NCBI GenBank assembly: GCA_964547525.1
Contig: CAZJOD010000122.1
Location: 1 to 11,400 of the forward strand
Reading direction: 5' to 3'
DNA from: CAZJOD01 sp964547525
GTDB lineage: Bacteria > Bacillota > Clostridia > JAAYHZ01
DNA: 11,400 bases
Position numbers and translations under genes: made by a program. Of this stretch, positions 5,367 through 11,400 are shown piece by piece. Within the stretch, counting starts at the first letter, position 1. Each line of letters starts with the position of its first letter. The notes beneath the pieces are model-generated. The model did no database searches. It was not told the origin of the DNA and worked only from the letters and a program-made list of their open reading frames with translations.

Positions 5367-7622
5367 TTATTTTAATATCTTTTTCTTTAATTTTAACAGC
5401 TTGATATAAACCTTGGAATTACTATTACGTAAAATTAAACTTAATTTTTCTTTATAATTTAATTCCCTATAGAACACTTTATACTTTTTATCTTTTATAC
5501 TCTTTAAATCTCCGTCATCAACTAAAAACCTGAAGTTTCTATACAAAACAGCCCTTTTTACAGCATCTTGATATTTATATTCCGTATATTCATTTATTTT
5601 ATCAAGCATTTCATTAAATCTTTTTTCAAAATCCAACCTTTTTTCGATATTATGTTCTTTAAAACGTAAATTGGTAAGAGAATTTTTTGCAAACATTCTA
5701 TATGCCGACATAAACTCGTCAATATAATAAACACTACCTTTATAAGCCATATATACAGCCAAAGGATAATCACCGCAAGGAGCACCTGCAAAAAATTCCG
5801 GTATAATCTTCATATATTCCGTTTTAATCATTATGGAGTTGGTAGCGAAAAGCCAACGCTCCAGTACTTCTTCTATAGACACAATTCTATTTTGTTTAAA
5901 CGGCCTGAACATATCTCTCATAACCGTACCGTCTTCATAAGTCTTGTATGCCGCATGAACAACAAAACTGCAATTTTCGTTTTTTATCATGTAGTCGCTT
6001 TGTTTTTGTAATTTATACGGGTCAATCCAAAAATCATCCCCTTCGCAGAACGCGTAATACTTACCTCGTGCACGGTCGTAATTAAACTTAGATACGTTTT
6101 TACCTTTTGAGTATTGGTTTTCGCTTTGATAAATTACTTTTATAATATCCGGGTATTTCATTTCATATTCCCTTATAATATCCGGTGTCTTATCGGTTGA
6201 AGCATCGTCATGTATCAATATCTCAAACGGAAAGTCGGTTTTTTGTGCTAAAAAGCTCAAAATCGCTTGTCCTATATATTCTTCTTGATTATATGTTATA
6301 CAACCGATACTAACTAACGGTTCACGGGTCTGCCAATCCGCACCCCAATGTTTTGTTAATTTTTTATAATCGTTGACCTTTTGTACTTTAAGCTTTGTCC
6401 CGGGTAATACCGTATAAGCTGCAGGTATGCAGTAAATCAAGGTCATAAGTCGAATAAATTCATTATCTGTCGCTATAAAACCTTTTATATTCGTCACCAA
6501 AAATAAAACCCACCCTGATAAAGCCATCCACAATGCAAATCTTTTGTCCGTACGAATCCTCAGCATGTTTTTAAATTTATATGTTAAGCCGAGATATAAT
6601 AATAAAAGATATATTATACCTCCCAGCCAAATATCATTGACATATCCTATATCCGAACCTCCCTTATCCCAGTATATGGTTTTACCCGTACCTAACAAAA
6701 AGTCCATACCCTTGGGAAAATTAATAAAATTTCTTTTGATTACGGCTCCGAAATATCCTGTCAGCTCCCCTTGCAATAAATTAAATATGGATTTGTATCC
6801 TTCGGTAGCATGATTGTATTTAACAATAGAAGTATCCTTTAAAACCATAAGAACAACACACATCGATACTACCAATGCCATAGTCGAAAATACAGCGGTC
6901 TTAATAAATTGTTTTTTCCCCGATCTTATTAGCAAAAACGCGAGCACAACCGTTCCTACCAAACAAACCGCCGCTACATACGTCAATCTGGCATTTATGA
7001 CAGCTGTAAACAGCATAATAAAAGCAAAAAACACATACAACAACCTGAGCCTTTTCTTAATCAACGAATAATATACCGCTAAGAAAGCTAAAAACGTTTG
7101 AACAGTCGGCATTGTAAAATTTAAATACTGACTCCACCCGTATAGTCTGTAAAATCCCATGCTTTTATATAATCCGGTGATATACTCGTTTTTATCTGCG
7201 ATAGACATAAGATCTATTATCCGGTTTTGAACACCCGGTATGAAGAACGCACAAATTGAAATAACCGATTGAATTAACCCTGCAAATATTATTGCCTCTA
7301 TAAATTTATCGTAATTGTTCTGCGAAATTGATTTTACCATAAACACAGCACAAAACGGTACTTCCACGAATAAAACGAAAAGCCCCATTACATATTGGTT
7401 GATATTTTGATCGTTTATGTATGTTATATAAATTGCATATATAAAAGCAGGTACTACAAGCCAATTAAGATATTTTTTATTTGTGAACAAACCATATTCT
7501 TTTTTAATCAGTCCTATTAAAAAGAATACGGCAAATAATACATGTAAAAGATATACTCCGGGGACAGGCGGTACATATATAAATAAAAATACCAATAATA
7601 TATAGATTATCCTTTTTATCAT
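5367..7622 (-). CDS. wzy: Fusion of a Wzy-like polysaccharide polymerase and a GT2 glycosyltransferase
   Basis: Residues 1 to about 405 are a membrane protein with roughly 12 hydrophobic helices and a longer polar loop at about 262-328, the layout of O-antigen/capsule polymerases. GFYRLYG (156-162) and GSDIGYVNDIWLGGIIY (322-338) resemble conserved parts of that group. After a 30-residue linker, residues 436 to about 650 form a GT-A fold GT2 domain: PLVSIGCITYNQEEYIGQAI (435-454), DDASTDKT (472-479), the nucleotide/metal motif EGDDFW (527-532) and GDYPL (617-621). A basic C-terminal tail (about 655-751) follows. The frame is continuous and has no Met between 393 and the start of the GT2 domain, so the transferase has no obvious start of its own. 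The polymerase joins repeat units outside the membrane, while the last helix places the GT2 domain in the cytoplasm. The start at 7622 has GGGAG seven bases upstream. Separate polymerase and GT2 proteins are the usual arrangement. Confidence 0.88.
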   Translation of the reverse strand: MIKRIIYILLVFLFIYVPPVPGVYLLHVLFAVFFLIGLIKKEYGLFTNKKYLNWLVVPAFIYAIYITYINDQNINQYVMGLFVLFVEVPFCAVFMVKSISQNNYDKFIEAIIFAGLIQSVISICAFFIPGVQNRIIDLMSIADKNEYITGLYKSMGFYRLYGWSQYLNFTMPTVQTFLAFLAVYYSLIKKRLRLLYVFFAFIMLFTAVINARLTYVAAVCLVGTVVLAFLLIRSGKKQFIKTAVFSTMALVVSMCVVLMVLKDTSIVKYNHATEGYKSIFNLLQGELTGYFGAVIKRNFINFPKGMDFLLGTGKTIYWDKGGSDIGYVNDIWLGGIIYLLLLYLGLTYKFKNMLRIRTDKRFALWMALSGWVLFLVTNIKGFIATDNEFIRLMTLIYCIPAAYTVLPGTKLKVQKVNDYKKLTKHWGADWQTREPLVSIGCITYNQEEYIGQAILSFLAQKTDFPFEILIHDDASTDKTPDIIREYEMKYPDIIKVIYQSENQYSKGKNVSKFNYDRARGKYYAFCEGDDFWIDPYKLQKQSDYMIKNENCSFVVHAAYKTYEDGTVMRDMFRPFKQNRIVSIEEVLERWLFATNSIMIKTEYMKIIPEFFAGAPCGDYPLAVYMAYKGSVYYIDEFMSAYRMFAKNSLTNLRFKEHNIEKRLDFEKRFNEMLDKINEYTEYKYQDAVKRAVLYRNFRFLVDDGDLKSIKDKKYKVFYRELNYKEKLSLILRNSNSKVYIKLLKLKKKILK

Positions 7623-7635
7623 TTTAAATCTCCCA

Positions 7636-8901
7636 TTACCTTTTTCCTTGACCTAAAGCGTTCATTAATTTTTCTTGTACTACATATCTTTTAAACTGTA
7701 AAGATACTGTTTTTGCATTGTTTACAAAGTCTTCATAAGCTTTTTTATCATTTAGTAATATATTAAGCCCCGCTTCTAGCGACTTTTCATTATCAGCCAC
7801 ATACCCCACCTTGTTTTCTGATATGAATTTGCTTACCGCTATACTATCGGGTGCCAAGCATAAAATCGGCTTCCCGCAGCCGACATATTCGGGTATCTTT
7901 GTCGATATGGAATATCTTATAAATTCATATATATTTTCATCAAACGATTCCACATGTACCAAACAATCCGAGTTTTTATAAACATTTATCAAATCATCCT
8001 TATTCAAATAAGAATGAAAGATTGCAAAGTCATAGTTTAAAAGATCTTTATATCCTAACTTGTCCTCTTTTGGTACATACAAGTGTAATACTATCTTTTT
8101 GTCGGTTTTCATGTTTTCTATCACCATAGCCAGCATTTTTAACGATTTATATCTATTCAGATGCAATCCTCCCGCATATACCAAGGTAAAAACATCGTCC
8201 TTTTCGCCGTCCCTGTTTTCTTCATATAAAAACCGGTCGTCTAAATCAAAAATATTTCCCACCGTTTCATAATTTACACCATATCGTTTTGAATAAATTT
8301 GTGCCATTTCATTGCTTATGGACAAGCACAGTTTCGACCGGCTATGTAATTTTCTAAGCTCCGTTAAAAGTGAGTATCGTGCAAATTTCGAAAGGCTGCT
8401 CGTAGTATAAATAGTTTTAGGCCAGTTATCCATAAGGTGCAGCACTGCGGGTATATAAAAACGTTTGGTAAAATAATTTGACAATCGCAATGTTCTGATG
8501 TTTGCTCCCATTGTATATATAACATCCGGTTTAAACGCATCGATCTTTTGTTTAAACGCCTTAGTCAAAAATACCGGTGACATGTCTATAAGACCACGTA
8601 AAAAATCATGTAGTGCATTTTTTACGCCTTTTTGCGGAACCAAACCGGATTTTGGACCGAGCTTTAAATTGCCGGTTTTAACGAACAATCTTAAGGTTTT
8701 CCTTATAATTAAATCAAAAGGAACAGATGCGGGTTCTATAAACAAAACCTTTTCTTTTTGAGAGTGATACTCTCTGTTTACAGTATCAACACATATCTGC
8801 ATTATTTTAACACCCGGCAATCCTTCGAACAAATTATTCAAAGTTATACCAGTTGCATCATTGTCACCTATCATTGATATGTTAATTATCAGAACCTTCA
8901 T
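7636..8901 (-). CDS. GT-B fold glycosyltransferase, GT4-like, divergent
   Basis: This soluble 421-residue protein has an N-terminal strand MKVLIINIS and a Gly/Asp-rich first loop (GDNDATG, 12-18), then the donor-side signature of GT4-like enzymes: FTLVYAGGLHLNRYKSL (238-254), LHLYVP (272-277), and STKIPEYVGCGKPILCLA (333-350). The Glu in IPEY corresponds to the second Glu of the usual E-x7-E motif; the first is not clear, so it is a divergent member. It probably transfers one sugar of the repeat unit on the cytoplasmic face, but donor and acceptor are unknown. The reading frame also opens with a GTG at 8910, but AAGGTGA (8913-8907) lies five bases before the ATG at 8901 and overlaps that GTG, so ATG 8901 is preferred. 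The gene is 13 nt upstream of the polymerase-GT2 gene and 27 nt downstream of the next transferase, consistent with one operon. Confidence 0.85.
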   Translation of the reverse strand: MKVLIINISMIGDNDATGITLNNLFEGLPGVKIMQICVDTVNREYHSQKEKVLFIEPASVPFDLIIRKTLRLFVKTGNLKLGPKSGLVPQKGVKNALHDFLRGLIDMSPVFLTKAFKQKIDAFKPDVIYTMGANIRTLRLSNYFTKRFYIPAVLHLMDNWPKTIYTTSSLSKFARYSLLTELRKLHSRSKLCLSISNEMAQIYSKRYGVNYETVGNIFDLDDRFLYEENRDGEKDDVFTLVYAGGLHLNRYKSLKMLAMVIENMKTDKKIVLHLYVPKEDKLGYKDLLNYDFAIFHSYLNKDDLINVYKNSDCLVHVESFDENIYEFIRYSISTKIPEYVGCGKPILCLAPDSIAVSKFISENKVGYVADNEKSLEAGLNILLNDKKAYEDFVNNAKTVSLQFKRYVVQEKLMNALGQGKR

Positions 8902-8906
8902 TAAAA

Positions 8907-8913
8907 TCACCTT
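8907..8913 (-). promoter_or_regulatory. Ribosome binding site that selects ATG 8901
   Basis: AAGGTGA on the minus strand lies five bases before the ATG at 8901 and includes the GTG at 8910 that would add three residues. The GTG has only a weak AAAAAAAGTG upstream, so the shorter protein beginning MKVLIINIS is favoured. Confidence 0.65.
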
Positions 8914-8928
8914 ACACTTTTTTTCTGT

Positions 8929-10161
8929 TTACTTCCTTTTTGCTTTTTCTAACAAAGAAAGTATCTTTTCAGCTTGCACAACTCGATTTTTTTCTTTTAA
9001 AACAAACTCTCTACCTATACACCCTTTCTTTTCTAATTCTTGTTTATCCATACAACATACTTCAATAATTTTGTTTGTTAAAGACTCCACATTATCATCA
9101 GGAACATAAAATAAATAATCGTCATATTCGTCCGGTATTCCATCAAGCTTATATGCAATGACAGGAACTCCTGATGATAAATATTCCATAATCTTTGACG
9201 GAAAACTAAACTTTGTAAATTCTTCGTTGTTTTGTCTGGGATTAACCAGAACTGTAGCTTCCAATTGCAGCCTTAACACATCATCATGACTTATGGTGCC
9301 TAAATAAATTATACGGTTGTCCTGTGCCGCCGCTTCATTTATTTGGTCTTCCGAATCACCGGATCCCGCTAAGATCAACCTGTAATTATCAAACGGTATA
9401 TTTTGAAAAGCTTCAATCAATTTCATGACTCCGTAGCGTTTATATAACGTACCGGTATACAATATTGTATTAATACCCTGATGGGACTGATTCCGGCAAA
9501 TATTCTTAAACTTATCCAATGAGATACCTTCTATAACTGCTACAGGTTTGTTGATCTTTAAATATTCGGCCATATGCTTTGTTAACATAACATAGCTGTC
9601 CACGTTCGGTAGATTTCTTTTTATTGAACGCCATTCAATCTTTTTCATTACCTTATATAAAAACGATTTGGTTTCTGATGTATCCATGTATGCCGGCAAG
9701 TCGGGTACTATCATGCATGTTGTTATGTTCGGGTTAATTTTCTTTATGTAATTTAAACCTTTAGCCGATATAGCGGTTAGAGCATATCCTATAACAACTT
9801 TGTTATCACATTTGTTTAAAGCCCATTTTTTCAATCGAGGCTTCAAAAACCAAAAACTTAAAATCTGTTTTAATCCCGTTAAATTTATAAACCCCACATT
9901 TATATCATCCGCACCTTTACAATGCTCAAACTTGTAGGTGTCTATAAATAACTTTTTATATCTTTTTGGATAAGATCCTATAAATAATAAATTAGTAATT
10001 TTAACCGGAGTTTCGTTTATTTGATCCATACCGTTAACAAAGTTCCATTGTAGTACATTAGCGGCGTTTTGAACTATACCGATAGAATTGTTTAATATTT
10101 CTTGTAACTTTTCAGGTGGGAACAAACCACCTAAAAAAGCGATGTCAAAATTGTATTTCAT
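8929..10161 (-). CDS. Glycosyltransferase family 4 protein
   Basis: This 410-residue GT-B enzyme has a clear GT4 C-terminal half: ILYTGTLYKRYGVMKLIEAF (233-252), RLILAGSGD (261-269), IIYLGTISHDDVLRLQLEA (284-302), and the donor-binding KFSFPSKIMEYLSSGVPVIA (317-336), where E326 matches the second Glu of the family motif. The N-terminal half opens with DIAFLGGLFPPEKL and should hold the acceptor site. It probably adds one residue of the repeat unit from a nucleotide sugar, retaining stereochemistry as GT4 enzymes do; the sugar is unknown. Its ATG overlaps the TGA of the preceding transferase as ATGA (10161-10158), with GGGAGAG about six bases upstream, which indicates translational coupling. 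It ends 27 nt before the next transferase. Confidence 0.9.
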   Translation of the reverse strand: MKYNFDIAFLGGLFPPEKLQEILNNSIGIVQNAANVLQWNFVNGMDQINETPVKITNLLFIGSYPKRYKKLFIDTYKFEHCKGADDINVGFINLTGLKQILSFWFLKPRLKKWALNKCDNKVVIGYALTAISAKGLNYIKKINPNITTCMIVPDLPAYMDTSETKSFLYKVMKKIEWRSIKRNLPNVDSYVMLTKHMAEYLKINKPVAVIEGISLDKFKNICRNQSHQGINTILYTGTLYKRYGVMKLIEAFQNIPFDNYRLILAGSGDSEDQINEAAAQDNRIIYLGTISHDDVLRLQLEATVLVNPRQNNEEFTKFSFPSKIMEYLSSGVPVIAYKLDGIPDEYDDYLFYVPDDNVESLTNKIIEVCCMDKQELEKKGCIGREFVLKEKNRVVQAEKILSLLEKAKRK

Positions 10162-11381
10162 TTATCTCTCCCGTTAAAATGCTGCATTATAATTTTATAT
10201 GACAGTTCTGATGTAAAATTTTTTTCAAAATATCTACGAGCGTTTTCTCCCAACTTCATCCTTAAATTTTTATCACACAACTTATTTACGTGTGTATTAA
10301 AAAAGTTTAAATCACCGCTTTCACACCATAATCCGAAATCACCCTCTTCGATGGTCTGCCTTATATCGGTATTGATATCGGTAGCGGCCAATACAGGGAT
10401 AGCCGCTTGCATATAAGATAATAATCTTGAAGGAAAATTAGGTATGGTAAATCGGTTATCCAGGAATATAAGCCCCACATCACAAGATTTTACAAGCGTT
10501 TCATATTCATCAACCGGTATCTCTTTTATCAATAACACGTTTTCCGGCTTCTCATCGGCGATAAAACATAATAATTTACCAAATTCGGTTCCGGATCCGG
10601 CAATTACAAAAAACACCTTTTCATTTTTGATATTTGCCTTTAAACAATCTATTAAAAAATTAACACCCTGGGGTTTACCTATATTACCTCCATATATAAA
10701 TACTGTTTTATCGGACGGTATGTTGTATTTATTTGCAGTTTCAATTATCCTTTTGCAATCTTTGATACAATGAACCGGTTCCACACTATTGGGGCATATT
10801 TCCACTTTATCGGAAGGTATATCAGGATTGTTTTTTAAAATGTAATCGACATTAGCTTTGGACATACACCCTATATAATCGGATAACTTGTATAATTTTT
10901 TTTCTTTGGATCTAAAATACTTATATACCAACCCTTTTACACCGCTTTTTTTTAGCATACCAAGGTCTACGGCATTTTGCGGAAAAACATCTTTTAACAT
11001 CAGATATGCTTTGGCATTATCTCTTTTTTTAATAAAGTTAACAGCTTTATATAAAGTTATGGGCGGAGTGGAATATATTACTAAATCAAATTTAACACCG
11101 ACAAAATATTTTTTTATAGCATCTATATACTTTTTTTGTAATGTCAGTGTTGTAATACCTTTTTCGATTATTCCGGTTTTTTGAATGTTTCCTATTTGTA
11201 GTTTTAATATCTTACAATTATTTTCATCGATCATTAAAGTTTGTGAGTTTTTTCTTTTTTCTAATGGTGATATTATATGGACATGATGACCTTTTTCAAC
11301 AAAACATCTCATCAAATCCGTATAAATACACCTTACATCAATTGAACTGAAATCAAGTAATGTCATAAATAAAACGTTCAT
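10158..11381 (-). CDS. WbuB-like glycosyltransferase family 4 protein, candidate L-FucNAc transferase
   Basis: This 407-residue GT-B protein shows the pattern of the WbuB-like GT4 subgroup: YSTPPITLYKA (103-113), LKDVFPQNAVDLGML (129-143), CPNSVEP (196-202), FIYGGNIGKPQGVNFL (228-243), VIAGSGTE (259-266) and TIPNFPSRLLSYMQAAIPVLA (312-332). E. coli O26 WbuB has been proposed to transfer N-acetyl-L-fucosamine. Because capE, capF and capG in this locus make UDP-L-FucNAc, the same role is a reasonable inference here, though the subgroup also contains enzymes for other sugars. The frame extends one codon further to a TTG at 11384, but GGGGAA lies six bases before the ATG at 11381, so ATG is preferred. 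It overlaps the next transferase by 4 nt. The usual second Glu of the GT4 donor motif is replaced here by the RLLSYM stretch, which is common in this subgroup. Confidence 0.88.
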   Translation of the reverse strand: MNVLFMTLLDFSSIDVRCIYTDLMRCFVEKGHHVHIISPLEKRKNSQTLMIDENNCKILKLQIGNIQKTGIIEKGITTLTLQKKYIDAIKKYFVGVKFDLVIYSTPPITLYKAVNFIKKRDNAKAYLMLKDVFPQNAVDLGMLKKSGVKGLVYKYFRSKEKKLYKLSDYIGCMSKANVDYILKNNPDIPSDKVEICPNSVEPVHCIKDCKRIIETANKYNIPSDKTVFIYGGNIGKPQGVNFLIDCLKANIKNEKVFFVIAGSGTEFGKLLCFIADEKPENVLLIKEIPVDEYETLVKSCDVGLIFLDNRFTIPNFPSRLLSYMQAAIPVLAATDINTDIRQTIEEGDFGLWCESGDLNFFNTHVNKLCDKNLRMKLGENARRYFEKNFTSELSYKIIMQHFNGRDK

Positions 11382-11387
11382 CAATTA

Positions 11388-11393
11388 TTCCCC
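11388..11393 (-). promoter_or_regulatory. Ribosome binding site that selects ATG 11381
   Basis: GGGGAA lies six bases before the ATG at 11381 and only three bases before the in-frame TTG at 11384, so the ATG is the better start. Stop codons in two frames (TAA at 11388-11386 and TGA at 11383-11381) occur here, so an upstream gene on the same strand could end within or beside this site; too little sequence is present to tell. Confidence 0.6.
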
Positions 11394-11400
11394 AAATTCT

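Noticed and set aside
5594..5791. 65-codon minus-strand open frame inside the GT2 part of the fusion gene
   Set aside because: It overlaps the GT2 domain in another frame of the same strand; the main frame carries the motifs.
6318..6410. Linker of the polymerase-GT2 protein considered as a frameshift or missed gene boundary
   Set aside because: The frame is continuous through the linker, no ATG start with a ribosome binding site is visible for a separate GT2 gene, and the GT2 domain begins at its normal first strand.
6544..7071. Two abutting plus-strand open frames (89 and 85 codons) antisense to the polymerase domain
   Set aside because: No plausible product or domain; opposite a gene with strong family features.
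8902..8910. GTG start at 8910 adding three residues to the third glycosyltransferase
   Set aside because: The ribosome binding site AAGGTGA overlaps that GTG and is correctly spaced for the ATG at 8901.
8060..9109. Three short plus-strand open frames opposite the glycosyltransferase genes
   Set aside because: All are antisense to coding sequence with recognised motifs; nothing independent supports them.
10444..11184. Two plus-strand open frames (109 and 98 codons) opposite the WbuB-like gene
   Set aside because: Antisense to a well-supported gene and without recognisable domains.

Overview
This is a low-GC bacterial window in which every gene lies on the minus strand. It reads as an internal piece of a Wzx/Wzy-type surface polysaccharide (capsule or exopolysaccharide) locus. 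Strong purine-rich ribosome binding sites, AT-rich spacers and the gene families point to a member of the Bacillota, most likely Clostridia. The genus cannot be fixed from the sequence. No RNA gene, CRISPR array, transposase or plus-strand gene was found.

In transcription order (high to low coordinates) the window starts with three GT-B type glycosyltransferases (11381-10158, 10161-8929, 8901-7636). The first is WbuB-like, and the first and second overlap by 4 nt (ATGA). Next comes a 751-residue protein (7622-5367) that joins a membrane polysaccharide polymerase (Wzy-like) to a C-terminal GT2 glycosyltransferase. A Wzx-type flippase (5314-3863) and a DegT/DnrJ-family sugar aminotransferase (3778-2684) follow. 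The last three genes are the CapE-CapF-CapG set for UDP-N-acetyl-L-fucosamine (2480-1473, 1351-242, and 240 running off the left edge).

The genes fit one pathway. CapE, CapF and CapG convert UDP-GlcNAc to UDP-L-FucNAc, and the aminotransferase probably makes a second, amino-bearing deoxysugar. Four glycosyltransferase domains assemble the repeat unit on a lipid carrier. The flippase moves it across the membrane and the polymerase part of the fusion joins the units. The priming phosphoglycosyltransferase, chain-length control proteins and export proteins are not in the window and probably lie upstream, beyond position 11400.

Genes from 11381 to 3863 are tightly packed (4-nt overlap to 52-nt gaps) and look like one transcription unit. 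The spacers before the aminotransferase (84 nt) and before capE (203 nt) each hold a perfect TGN-TATAAT extended -10 box facing the downstream gene, so the nucleotide-sugar genes may also be transcribed separately. The least ordinary items are the polymerase-GT2 fusion and the aminotransferase with no dedicated dehydratase. I do not see a clearly new kind of system; this is mainly a recognisable polysaccharide locus with a few unusual details.
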